Of a stretch of DNA of 64,000 bases, positions 56,064 to 64,000 are shown piece after piece (the stretch's first letter is position 1; every line of letters starts with the position of its first letter). The stretch comes from Bog-473 sp963753115 (GTDB lineage Bacteria > Actinomycetota > Acidimicrobiia > Acidimicrobiales > RAAP-2). A program made the translations under genes and the position numbers. The notes under the pieces were generated by a model. The model was not told the DNA's origin. It did no database searches and saw only the letters and a program-made list of their open reading frames with translations. The stretch lies in the NCBI GenBank assembly GCA_963753115.1, contig CAVWBB010000007.1, positions 62,001 through 126,000 on the forward strand, in the 5' to 3' direction.

Positions 56064-57131
56064 GTGAGCGACCACGATCCCGTCCTCCGGCATCACGGGT
56101 ACCACTCGCTCCGCATCGCCCGCGTCGTCGCCGAGACGCACGACGCCAGCTCCTTCGTCCTCGACGTCCCCACGGAGTTGCAAGATGTCTTCCGCTACCG
56201 GCCCGGACAATTCTGCACCTTCCGGGTCCACATCGACGGCAACGAAGAGCTGCGCTCGTACTCCATGTCGAGCGCGCCGGTGACGGACCGCGACCTGACC
56301 GTCACCGTCAAGCGGGTGGCGGGTGGGCTCGTGTCCAACTGGCTTCTCGACAATCTGACCGAGGGCGACACGATGGAGCTCACGAAACCGGCAGGGGTCT
56401 TCTGCCCGCAGGAGTCGACACGGCCAGTGATCGGTTTCTGCGGCGGCAGTGGCATCACACCGGTGATGTCGATCGCCAAGCACGTGCTGGCGACGACGCA
56501 ACGACCTGTCCGGCTCCTCTACGCCAACCGCGACCGCAACTCCGTCATTTTCGACGCCGCCTTCACCACCCTCGGCATCGAACACCCGGACCGGCTGGAG
56601 GTGCAGCGCCACTTCGATACCGACGACGGCTTCCTGACCCACGAGGCCATCACCCAGTTCGTCGAGGGCGACCTCGAGGCCGATCTCTACATCTGCGGGC
56701 CGGGGCCGTTCATGGACGTCGTGGAGTCGACGCTGCAGTCGCTCGGAGCTGCGCCGGAGCACATCTTCATTGAACGCTTCCTGGTGGATCCGGCCGAAAA
56801 GACCGATGCGCTGGTCGACGAGTCGGCTGCCGCCGACGCCTCGGCTGTCGTGCCCGGGGAGGTGACGGTCCTGCTCGGGGGCAAGAAGGCGGTGGTCCGC
56901 TACCAGCCGGGTGACACCCTGCTCGAGACGGCCCGCCGCGGTGGCCTGCGCCCCCCGTTCTCGTGCGAGGCCGGCAACTGCGCGACCTGCATGGCCTTCT
57001 TGAAGGAGGGTTCGGTCCGAATGCGGGCGAACAATGCGCTGACGCCCGAGGAGGTGGAGGAGGGCTGGGTCCTCACCTGTCAGAGCCTGCCCCTCGGCCA
57101 GACGGTGACCGTCGAGTACGAAGCGATGTGA
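56064..57131 (+). CDS. Ferredoxin-type oxygenase reductase (FAD, NAD, C-terminal 2Fe-2S), KshB-like
   Basis: 355 residues from a GTG. FAD motif RSYSMSSAP, NAD site GFCGGSGITPVMS, GPGPFMD, and a C-terminal plant-type 2Fe-2S domain with Cys in CEAGNCATCMA and TCQ. Order FNR then ferredoxin matches PaaE and KshB, reductases of oxygenases. It probably passes electrons from NADH to the Rieske oxygenase coded convergently at 57478. The 3' end overlaps the antisense small gene by 52 bases. Confidence 0.94.
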   Translation: MSDHDPVLRHHGYHSLRIARVVAETHDASSFVLDVPTELQDVFRYRPGQFCTFRVHIDGNEELRSYSMSSAPVTDRDLTVTVKRVAGGLVSNWLLDNLTEGDTMELTKPAGVFCPQESTRPVIGFCGGSGITPVMSIAKHVLATTQRPVRLLYANRDRNSVIFDAAFTTLGIEHPDRLEVQRHFDTDDGFLTHEAITQFVEGDLEADLYICGPGPFMDVVESTLQSLGAAPEHIFIERFLVDPAEKTDALVDESAAADASAVVPGEVTVLLGGKKAVVRYQPGDTLLETARRGGLRPPFSCEAGNCATCMAFLKEGSVRMRANNALTPEEVEEGWVLTCQSLPLGQTVTVEYEAM

Positions 57132-57481
57132 TCGATCAGGGCCGCAGGCTCGACCAGGAGATCGAGGTAGGCGGCGCCGGAGTCGGGAACCCGCGGCTGC
57201 CCCCAGCACTCGACCGGGAAGGACACCATGATCATGGAGTACAGCAGGTGAAGCAGGTTGACCCCGTCCTCGGGCAAGTCCTCGAGGGGGAACTGGTCGA
57301 GGTAGGACATGGCCGCCTCGGCCCGGGGCATGGCGGCGTCGTAGAGCGCCTGCATCTCGTCCATGGTGCTCCCAAGGCGCGCCGCGTAACGCTCGCGCTC
57401 GGTCGGCAGGCACCACTTGGCGGCGAATGGCTCCAGGTCGGAGAACTCGCTCGGCAACAGGGTCGTGTCCATCTGTGTCAT
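57080..57481 (-). CDS. Small conserved-looking protein coupled to the Rieske oxygenase
   Basis: 133 residues from an ATG overlapping the Rieske stop (ATGA). Acidic, mostly helical: DLEPFAAKWCLPTERERYAARL, MDEMQALYDAAMPRAEAAMSYLDQ, LPEDGVNLLHLLYSMI. No signal peptide or known motif. I do not recognise a family. Tight coupling suggests an accessory or small subunit. Its last 52 bases overlap the reductase gene on the other strand. Confidence 0.75.
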   Translation of the reverse strand: MTQMDTTLLPSEFSDLEPFAAKWCLPTERERYAARLGSTMDEMQALYDAAMPRAEAAMSYLDQFPLEDLPEDGVNLLHLLYSMIMVSFPVECWGQPRVPDSGAAYLDLLVEPAALIDHIASYSTVTVWPRGRL

Positions 57482-58749
57482 ACCTCCACGTCCTGCTTCT
57501 TCTTGTAATCGTCCACCCACTCTTGTGCCACCTTGTGCATGTGGCGGCAGAGCACCTCCTGGTCCATCAGGGGGAACCGCTCGATGACACGTGACTCGAG
57601 CATCGTCTGGGTCGCCTCGAGCGTGTTGGCGTCCTGCAGCCCGAACTCCTTGAAGGTGACGGCCGCGTTCTCGTGGGCCACCCGCTCCCGGGCGTTCTTG
57701 GCCGGAACGAAGTACAGCGTCCCCTCGAACACGTGCTCGTTCGGTGCGACGGGCCAGTAGTGGTAGGTGAGGTACCAGTTCTGCCCCCACACGAGGATGA
57801 CGAAGTTCGGCCAGAGCTGGAACGAGTCGAGTCCCCAGGGGTCGCAGCCGGCCGGGTTGATGCCGGCATCCTTCGGGTCGAAGTCGAGATCGGGTGCATC
57901 CCAGGGCCCGAAGAGGCCACTGCGCGTCACGCGGTCCATGGGCTTGGTCATGTTCTCCGCCAGGTTCCAGGGATGGATGCCGGCCGTGCTCACCAGGCGG
58001 TGCGGGCCATCGATCTTGTAGGCGGGCGCCTCGAATCCCGCCTGTGCGGCGGCGCTCGACCAGTCCGGCGGTGACTGCTTCGCGTGGAGAATCGGTGCGT
58101 GGTAGAACTCCTGGAAGGCGTCCATGTAGAGCTTCCAGTTGCTCTTGACGTTGGCGCGATAGAAGTAGCGCTCGGTCAACTTCTCAAACGGGTAGTTCTC
58201 CATTTTGGTCACCATCGGCCCGAGGAAGTCGCGCAACGACTGCTCGGGCTCCTTGGCCAGGTTGACGAAGATGAACCCCGCCCAGACGTCGCAGTGCACA
58301 GGGACGAGGCCGTAATCCGCCTTGTCCAGGTCGAAGAACTCCTGCTCCTGTTGGACGAACGAGCACGCACCGTCGAGGTCGTAGCGCCAGGCGTGGTACT
58401 TGCAGACGAACTGGCGCGTGGTGCCGCTCGTCTCCTCTTTGGGGTAGTCGTTCCAGACCAGCTTGTTCCCGCGGTGCCGGCACATGTTGTAGAAGGCGCG
58501 GATTTCGCCGTCCTTCCCCTTCACCAGCACAACGGAGGTCTTGGCGACGGCGAGTTCCTTGGTGAAGTAGCTCCCGGTACGCGGCAGCTGCTCGACCCGG
58601 CCGACGTTGAGCCAGGCCCGCTTGAAGACCGCCTCGCGCTCGAGCTCGAAGAACTCCTGCGAAATGGAGTCCTCGTAGTTCATCGGCTCGGTGCCGAGGT
58701 CGAAGTGCTCCGTCCAGCTGCCTTCGGGTGGCTTGGGCCAACGTGGCAT
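57478..58749 (-). CDS. Rieske non-heme iron oxygenase, alpha subunit
   Basis: 423 residues. Rieske centre Cys-x-His ... Cys-x2-His in CRHRGNK (about 90) and CKYHAWRYDLDG (about 113). Catalytic iron site in FQEFYHAPILH plus a later Asp. Resembles aromatic-ring or carnitine-type oxygenase alpha subunits, acting as homotrimer or hexamer. Electron partner is probably the reductase at 56064. Start ATG is divergent from the P450 at 58945. Confidence 0.95.
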   Translation of the reverse strand: MPRWPKPPEGSWTEHFDLGTEPMNYEDSISQEFFELEREAVFKRAWLNVGRVEQLPRTGSYFTKELAVAKTSVVLVKGKDGEIRAFYNMCRHRGNKLVWNDYPKEETSGTTRQFVCKYHAWRYDLDGACSFVQQEQEFFDLDKADYGLVPVHCDVWAGFIFVNLAKEPEQSLRDFLGPMVTKMENYPFEKLTERYFYRANVKSNWKLYMDAFQEFYHAPILHAKQSPPDWSSAAAQAGFEAPAYKIDGPHRLVSTAGIHPWNLAENMTKPMDRVTRSGLFGPWDAPDLDFDPKDAGINPAGCDPWGLDSFQLWPNFVILVWGQNWYLTYHYWPVAPNEHVFEGTLYFVPAKNARERVAHENAAVTFKEFGLQDANTLEATQTMLESRVIERFPLMDQEVLCRHMHKVAQEWVDDYKKKQDVEV

Positions 58750-58944
58750 GAGTTGGGTCCTCTCTGCGTGGCGTTCGTTGACGACGGCGATGGTAGCACT
58801 GCTCTCAGCAAATGAGAAGAGCGTTTCCGGATGAGAGCTTCCCCGTCCCGCCGGGCCCGGTCGGCAGCTCCCACTCCTGCTCGTTGACCGCCCGGAGAAA
58901 TTGGTGTCATTGTACTGACATCAAATAGCTGAAGGGGAGTGCAC
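58750..58944. promoter_or_regulatory. Divergent promoter region, Rieske/P450
   Basis: 195 bases. It holds TCTCA-N5-TGAGA at 58803-58817 near the Rieske side and TGTCA-N6-TGACA at 58905-58920, 25 bases before the P450 start. Both are candidate operators for the two directions. Confidence 0.45.
58905..58920. promoter_or_regulatory. Operator candidate TGTCA-N6-TGACA before the P450
   Basis: Perfect 5-base arms with a 6-base spacer containing TTGTAC. It lies next to the P450 start and is a likely site for the TetR regulator that follows at 60212. Confidence 0.45.
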
Positions 58945-60144
58945 GTGACGGCCACCAGCACCGATGACGTCTACTACGACACCTACGACGTCGGCATCAA
59001 CGCCGACCCGTACCCCGTCTACCGACGGCTGCGCGAGGAAGCGCCCGTCTATTACAACGACACGCACGACTTCTTCGCCGTCAGCCACTACGCCGACGTG
59101 GAGAAGGGCCTCCTCGACGCCCAGACCTACATCTCCGGCAAGGGCGCGATCATCGAGTTGATCAAGGCGGACATCGAGATACCCCCCGGCGTCATCATCT
59201 TCGAGGATCCCCCGACCCACACCATCCACCGGCGGCTGCTCTCGCGGGCCTTCACCCCGCGTCGAGTGGCCGAGCTGGAGCCGAAAATCCGCGAGTTCTG
59301 CGCGCTCAGCCTTGACCCGATCATCGGGGCGGACCGATTCGACTTCATTGCCGACCTCGGCGCCCAGATGCCGATGCGGGTGATCAGCATGCTCCTCGGC
59401 ATCCCCGAGAGTGATCAGGAGGCGGTACGCGACCACGTGGACGCCAACCTCCGCACGAAGGAGGGCGAGCCGATGCAGGTGTCGGAGAACTTCGTTACCG
59501 GCGCGATGTTCGCCGACTACGTCGACTGGCGCGCCGAGCATCCCTCCGACGACATCATGACCGAGCTCTTGAACGTGGAGTTCGTCGACGAGACCGACAC
59601 CCTTCGCAAGCTGACGCGCAACGAGTTGCTCACGTACCTGGAGGTGCTGGCCGGCGCAGGGAACGAGACGACGACCCGCTTGATCGGCTGGACCGCCAAG
59701 GTCTTGGCCGACCACCCTGACCAGCGAGCAGAGCTGGTCGCCGATCCCACGTTGATTCCCAATGCCATTGAGGAGATCCTTCGCTACGAATCTCCGGCGC
59801 CCCACGTCGGACGATGTGTGGCGCGTCAAGACCTGGTGGTCCACGGCACCGACGTCCCCGCCGGCAGCGTGATGCTCTTCCTGTTGGGCTCGGCCAATCG
59901 CGACGATCGCCGCTTTCCCAACGGAGACACCTTCGACATCCACCGCAACGACGGTCGGCATCTCACCTTCGGCAACGGCATCCACCTGTGCATGGGGGCC
60001 GCGCTCGCTCGCATGGAAGGGTGCATCGCCCTCGAAGAAGTCCTCGCCCGGTTCCCGGAATGGAGCGTCGATCTCGACAACGCCCGGCTCTCCCCCACCT
60101 CCACCGTGCGGGGCTGGGAGACGCTCCCGGTGTTCACGAAATAG
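58945..60144 (+). CDS. Cytochrome P450
   Basis: 399 residues from the second of two close GTG codons (AGGGGAG spaced well). I-helix GAGNETT, ExxR EEILRYE, heme loop FGNGIHLCMGAALA. Close paralogue of the P450 at 23480: same length and the same EDPPTH, LSRAFTPR and GILLG-like segments. Soluble class I enzyme; no adjacent ferredoxin. Confidence 0.95.
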   Translation: MTATSTDDVYYDTYDVGINADPYPVYRRLREEAPVYYNDTHDFFAVSHYADVEKGLLDAQTYISGKGAIIELIKADIEIPPGVIIFEDPPTHTIHRRLLSRAFTPRRVAELEPKIREFCALSLDPIIGADRFDFIADLGAQMPMRVISMLLGIPESDQEAVRDHVDANLRTKEGEPMQVSENFVTGAMFADYVDWRAEHPSDDIMTELLNVEFVDETDTLRKLTRNELLTYLEVLAGAGNETTTRLIGWTAKVLADHPDQRAELVADPTLIPNAIEEILRYESPAPHVGRCVARQDLVVHGTDVPAGSVMLFLLGSANRDDRRFPNGDTFDIHRNDGRHLTFGNGIHLCMGAALARMEGCIALEEVLARFPEWSVDLDNARLSPTSTVRGWETLPVFTK

Positions 60145-60211
60145 TGCGCTGGTGCACCCTTCCCCGCGATGAAGGTCAGCGGGGGCTGGTCGGGCAAGCC
60201 GGCCGGACGCG

Positions 60212-60877
60212 ATGACGGCGCTGCCCACGACGGAGAACTCGGGGTCACGGGACCCGGGCGGAGCCCGCCGCCCCTACGACAGCTCATTGCGGCGCCAGCG
60301 GGCCGGCGAGACGCGCGAGCGCATCATCGCGGCCGGCTCCACGCTGCTCCGCGGCTCGTCGGTGCGGGACTGGCAGGGATTGACCATCCGGGCCGTGGCC
60401 GAGGAGGCCGGCGTCAACGAGCGCACCGTCTACCGTCATTTCGCCAACGAGCAGGGCCTCCATGACGCCGTGATGCACCGCTTGGAGGAGGAGGCCGGGA
60501 TCGAGCTGCAGGGCATGCAGCTCGATGACATCGCCGACGTGACGGCCCGCATTTTCGAGCACGTCGCCACGTTCCCGACCGATGCGCGTCCGCCGCTCGA
60601 TCCGACCCTGCTGGAAGCGAAGCGGCGCCAGCACGAGGCCCTTCTCGGCGCCGTTGCCGCACACGCTCCGGCGTGGTCCGACGCCGACCGCACCGTGGTG
60701 GCGGCGATCTTCGACATCCTCTGGAGCGTCGCCGGCTACGAGCGCCTGGTCGTCGACTGGGAGATCGATCCCGCCGATGCCACCCGCGGCATCACCTGGG
60801 TGATCGGGCTCCTGCGCCAGGCCATCGCGGTGTCTCCCAGCGGCCTCCCCAACGTGCCGGTGCACCCCCAGCCTTAG
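60212..60877 (+). CDS. TetR-family transcriptional regulator
   Basis: 221 residues. HTH about 34-82 (RERIIAAGSTLLRGSSV ... VYRHFANEQGLH). Follows the P450 by 67 bases on the same strand; convergent with the lyase gene, overlapping it by 4 bases. Probably regulates the P450/Rieske divergon. Confidence 0.88.
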   Translation: MTALPTTENSGSRDPGGARRPYDSSLRRQRAGETRERIIAAGSTLLRGSSVRDWQGLTIRAVAEEAGVNERTVYRHFANEQGLHDAVMHRLEEEAGIELQGMQLDDIADVTARIFEHVATFPTDARPPLDPTLLEAKRRQHEALLGAVAAHAPAWSDADRTVVAAIFDILWSVAGYERLVVDWEIDPADATRGITWVIGLLRQAIAVSPSGLPNVPVHPQP

Positions 60878-61800
60878 CGGTCGGCGGTGCCGGTCTCGCC
60901 GGCCAGCGCGGCCTTGTGCAGCGTGTTAGCCGCAAGCCGCATGTGCGCCGCGTCGACCAGCTTGCCGTCGCGCCCGATGGCGCCGACACCGCCGGCCTCG
61001 GCCTCGCGATAGGTCGCCATCGCTTCCCGGGCCTCCGCCACCTCGTCGGGCGTCGGGGCGAAGACCTCGTGGGCGATCGGGATCTGGCTCGGATGGATGG
61101 CCCACTTGCCGTCGAACCCGAGCGCGCTCGCCTGCAGGGCGGAACGCCGGTAGCCCTCGGGATCCTGATAGGCGGGATAGGGGGCGTCGATGGCGTCGAT
61201 CATGGCGGCCCGGGCTGCGGTCAACACCTGGACGCGGGCGAAGTGCCAGAAGTCCCCGGGGTAGGGGGCGACGGGGTCGAAGTTGCCGTCGACCCGTGCG
61301 TGCAGGGAGGCCGAGAGGTCGCCGGCGCCGAAGATGAGCGCTTCGAGCCGCTCACTCGCCTGCGCGATCTCGAGCGCGTTGGCCAGTCCCTCCGCCTCCT
61401 CGATCAACACTTCCAGACCGATCGGCCGGTCCAGGCGCAGCGTGGTCTCCAGCTGGGTCAGGAGCACGTCGACCCACCACACGTCGCGGGCACGGCGCAC
61501 CTTCGGCACGATCAGCACGTCGAGCGCATCACGGGCCCCGGTCACCACCTCAATGATGTCGCCGTGGCACCAGGGCGTGTCGATCCCGTTGATGCGGACG
61601 GCCCGGATCGTGCTGCCCCAGTCCTGCCCCGTGAGCGCGTCCACCGCGATCCCCCGGGCCCCCTCCTTGGCCGACGGGGCGCAGGCGTCTTCCAGGTCGA
61701 GGAAGACGAGGTCCGCGCCCGACGACGCCGCCTTCTCGCACATCCGCTCGCTGCTCGCCGGTGTGGCCAGCTCGGCACGTCGGGCTCGCGGTGCGCGCAT
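60874..61800 (-). CDS. HpcH/HpaI aldolase/CitE-like lyase
   Basis: 308 residues, citrate-lyase-beta fold: SGADLVFLDLEDACAP with metal ligands, IRAVRINGIDTPWCHGD, GLEVLIEEAEGL with Glu, and FDGKWAIHPSQI. These enzymes cleave or make malyl-, citramalyl- or 3-hydroxyacyl-CoA. It may release acetyl- or propionyl-CoA units. It follows the CaiB gene on the same strand, 27 bases away. Confidence 0.9.
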   Translation of the reverse strand: MRAPRARRAELATPASSERMCEKAASSGADLVFLDLEDACAPSAKEGARGIAVDALTGQDWGSTIRAVRINGIDTPWCHGDIIEVVTGARDALDVLIVPKVRRARDVWWVDVLLTQLETTLRLDRPIGLEVLIEEAEGLANALEIAQASERLEALIFGAGDLSASLHARVDGNFDPVAPYPGDFWHFARVQVLTAARAAMIDAIDAPYPAYQDPEGYRRSALQASALGFDGKWAIHPSQIPIAHEVFAPTPDEVAEAREAMATYREAEAGGVGAIGRDGKLVDAAHMRLAANTLHKAALAGETGTADR

Positions 61801-61827
61801 GTGTGCTCCTCTTCCTCACTCGTGGGC

Positions 61828-63032
61828 TCAGATGATCCCCGCGTCCCGCAACGCCGCAATGCGTTCGGGGTCGAGGCCGAGCAGGTCTCCGTAGACCGCG
61901 TCGTTGTCGGCTCCGACGCTGCGCCCGAGGTAGTCAACCCCTCCTGGCGTCTCGCTGAGCAGCGCCACGGGAGCCTGGACGGTCATGCGACCGAGGTCGG
62001 GGTCGTCCACCTCGAGGAACGTCCCGCGCGCCCGCAGATGTTCGTCGGCGAGCAGCTGCTCGGCGTCGTACACGGGGGCGGCGGCCACGTCGGCCTCTTC
62101 GAACACCCCCATGACGTCGTCGAGCGAACGGACCCGGATCCATTCCGCCACAATGCCGTCGATCTCGTCGCCGTGGGCCTGGCGTCGGATCGGATCGACG
62201 TAGTCCTCGTCCTCGGCCAGGTCCGGGCGGTCGACCGCACGGTAGAGCCGCATCACGATGTTGCGCGACGCGCTCGAGAGGGCGACCCAGCGGCCGTCGG
62301 CGGTGCGATAGGCGTTGCGCGGCGCGCTCGGCATCGAGGCGGTTCCCCGTCCGGCCCATGACGATCCCGAGGTGGCTGTAGGCCAGCGTGGACGTCTCGA
62401 TGAGGCGGGCGAGCGGCTCCACCAGGTTCACGTCGACCAGCTGGCCCGTCCCGCCGTGCAGGTCGCGGTGATAGAGCGCCATCATCACGGCGAACGTGGC
62501 CGACTGGGCAGCGATGCCGTCGGCCAGGAAGAACGGGGGCAGTGTCGGGGGCCCGTCGAGCTGGCCCGTGACATGGGCGAACCCGCTCATCGCCTCGGCC
62601 AACGTGCCGAAGCCCGGCCGGTCGCTCGCCGGGCCGCCGCCGCCGTAGCCACTGACGTGGAGCATGACGAGCTGCGGATGCGCCCGGTGCACCGACTCGT
62701 AGTCGAGGCCCCACCGCGCCAGCGCGCTGGGCCGGTTGTTCACCACGAGCACGTCGCTGACGTGGAGAAGGCGGTGGAAGAGCTCCTGCCCCTCGGCGGC
62801 GCGCAGGTCGAGCGTGATGCACTGCTTGTTGCGGCCGACGCTCTTCCAGAAGAGCCCGATGCCGTCCTTCTGATTGCCCCAGGTCCGCAGCGGGTCGCCT
62901 GACACCCGGCTGCTCCACCTTGATCACCTCGGCGCCGAACTCCCCGAGCGCCGTCGCCACCATGGGCCCCGCAGCCAACGTGGCGGCGTCGACGACCCGG
63001 AGGCCCTGCAGTGGTCGGACCGTGTCAGGCAC
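61828..63032 (-). pseudogene. CaiB/BaiF CoA-transferase broken by two frameshifts
   Basis: About 400 residues over three frames. N-terminus VRPLQGLRVVDAATLAAGPM ... VIKVEQPG; a shift at about 62903 continues as SGDPLRTWGNQKDGIGLFW; another at about 62332 continues as MPSAPRNAYRTADGRWVALSS. All family segments are present in order, including ADGIAAQSATFAVMMALYH. The GTG start (VPDTV) overlaps the monooxygenase stop by 8 bases. Single-base errors explain both shifts. Confidence 0.82.
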
Positions 63033-64000
63033 CGTGCACTGACTCGGGCCGGTCGAGTCCGAGATGCCCACGCAGGGTGGAGCCGGTGTAACGGTCGCGG
63101 AAGACGCCGCGGCGCTGGAGCTCGGGCACCACCAGTCGGACGACGTCCTCGTAGGCGCCCGGCGAGTGCGTGGCGGCGATGACGAAGCCGTCGCAGGCGC
63201 CGCTGTCGAACCACGCCTCCATCTGGTCGGCGATGTCCGGTCCGGTCCCGACGAACCGCGGCCCCTGCAACAGCGTGGCGCGGTGCCCGGCCAGGTCGGC
63301 CAACGTCACCGTGTCGCCCCCGATGTGCGTCCGTATGTTCTGCACCAGGCCCCGGATGCCCGACACGGACTCAATGAGCTCGTCGGTGATCGGCGCGCTC
63401 GAGCTCCAGCCCGGAGAAGTCGTAGTTCATGAGCTCGGACAGCAGCGTGAGCGAGGCCATGGGATCGACCAGGTCGTTCAGGAAGAGCTGCTCGCGCTCC
63501 TCGGCGTGGGCCTTGGACTCCCCGACGACGGTGTAGGCCATCGGGAGCATCTTGATGGAGTCCGGGTCGCGGCCGTGCTCGCCGATCTTCTCCTTCTGGT
63601 CCTTGTAGTGGGCGCGCGCGACGTCAATGCCGGGATCGCCGGTGAAGATCAGCTCCGCCCACTTGGCGGCGAACTCGCGCCCGCGGCCAGACGATCCCGC
63701 CTGCATGAGGACGGGCCGGCCCTGCGGCGTGCGGGGCACGGTCAACGGACCCCGCACGTCGAACCACTCTCCCTCGTAGTTGAGCTCGTGCACCTTTTCG
63801 GGATGGGCGAACAGCGGCGTCTCGCGGTCGAGCACCAACGCGTCGTCGTCCCAACTGTCCCAGAGACCGGTGGTCGCCTCGAGGAACTCGTCGGCGCGGT
63901 CGTAGCGCGCGTCGTGGCCGAGATGCTCCTTGAGGCCGAAGTTCTGCGCCTCGCCGTCGTTCACCGACGTCACCACGTTCCACGCCGCCCGGCCGCCCGA
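63025..64000 (-). pseudogene. LLM/NtaA-DszA-type flavin monooxygenase, frameshifted, N-terminus outside the window
   Basis: About 325 visible residues. SGGRAAWNVVTSVNDGEAQNFG at the right edge, RPVLMQAGSSGRGREFAA, and FTGDPGIDVARAHYK are landmarks of the NtaA/SnaA/DszA group, FMNH2-dependent monooxygenases. At about 63395 the frame changes from MNYDFSGLELE to APITDELIESVSGIRGLVQNIR; one surplus base explains it. The remaining N-terminal part lies beyond position 64000. Confidence 0.83.

Noticed and set aside
1..64000. tRNA, rRNA, CRISPR arrays, insertion sequences, attachment sites, replication origin
   Set aside because: No such structure, direct-repeat array, transposase or integrase was found on either strand.

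Overview
The window is about 64 kb of high-GC DNA with GTG and TTG starts, many 4-base gene overlaps, and almost only catabolic, transport and TetR-type regulatory genes. The content suggests a soil or aquatic actinobacterium: large acyl-CoA dehydrogenase, CaiB, Amidohydro_2, P450 and F420/FMN luciferase-like families, DUF427, DUF35-thiolase and Liv-type ABC systems. I lean towards an Acidimicrobiia-like lineage, but no marker gene confirms this. I see no rRNA, tRNA, CRISPR array, insertion sequence or phage gene. No gene-free stretch exceeds 300 bases.

Layout. 0-4.2 kb: a partial metal-dependent hydrolase, then an SDR, a DUF427-thioesterase fusion, a second DUF427 protein and a frameshifted enoyl-CoA hydratase, closed by a strong terminator. 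4.2-9.3 kb: a minus-strand Liv operon (fused LivHM permease, LivG, LivF, binding protein). 9.4-16 kb: a tandem TetR regulator, enoyl-CoA hydratase, two ACMSD-like hydrolases and methylmalonate-semialdehyde dehydrogenase. 16.2-18.6 kb: a DUF35-thiolase fusion and TetR. 18.7-28.2 kb: an alpha/beta hydrolase, an acyl-CoA dehydrogenase pair, a hydrolase, P450, aldehyde dehydrogenase and thioesterase. 27.3-35.5 kb: an operon with an unusual transporter (binding protein, an MFS-LivF fusion, a LivH-LivM-LivG fusion) coupled by overlaps to an SDR and an esterase. 35.6-38.1 kb: a GH3 beta-glucosidase with PA14 domain (frameshifted). 38.4-46.3 kb: TetR genes, enoyl-CoA hydratase, an acyl-CoA dehydrogenase/phosphotransferase pair, quinone oxidoreductase, CoA-transferase and SDR. 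46.3-51 kb: a divergon of DoxX, amidohydrolase, Fe/2OG dioxygenase and SDR against a luciferase-like oxidoreductase. 51-61 kb: NTF2-like protein, a second acyl-CoA dehydrogenase pair, aldehyde dehydrogenase, ferredoxin reductase, Rieske oxygenase with a small partner, P450 and TetR. 61-64 kb: a CitE-like lyase, a CaiB enzyme with two frameshifts and a partial monooxygenase.

Together the genes look like several modules for taking up and oxidising hydrophobic or alicyclic acids (terpenoid-, steroid- or branched-acid-like) as CoA thioesters: import, CoA activation or transfer, oxygenation, dehydrogenation, hydration, cleavage and propionyl-CoA release. The substrate cannot be named from sequence.

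Two points stand out. First, a 20-base palindrome, TGAC-N3-GACGTC-N3-GTCA, recurs in front of five transcription units across 35 kb (six sites) and probably marks one undescribed regulon. Second, the 29-35.5 kb transporter joins an MFS carrier and an ABC ATPase in one polypeptide, next to a three-way ABC fusion. Six genes carry seven apparent single-base frameshifts, more likely assembly errors than decay.
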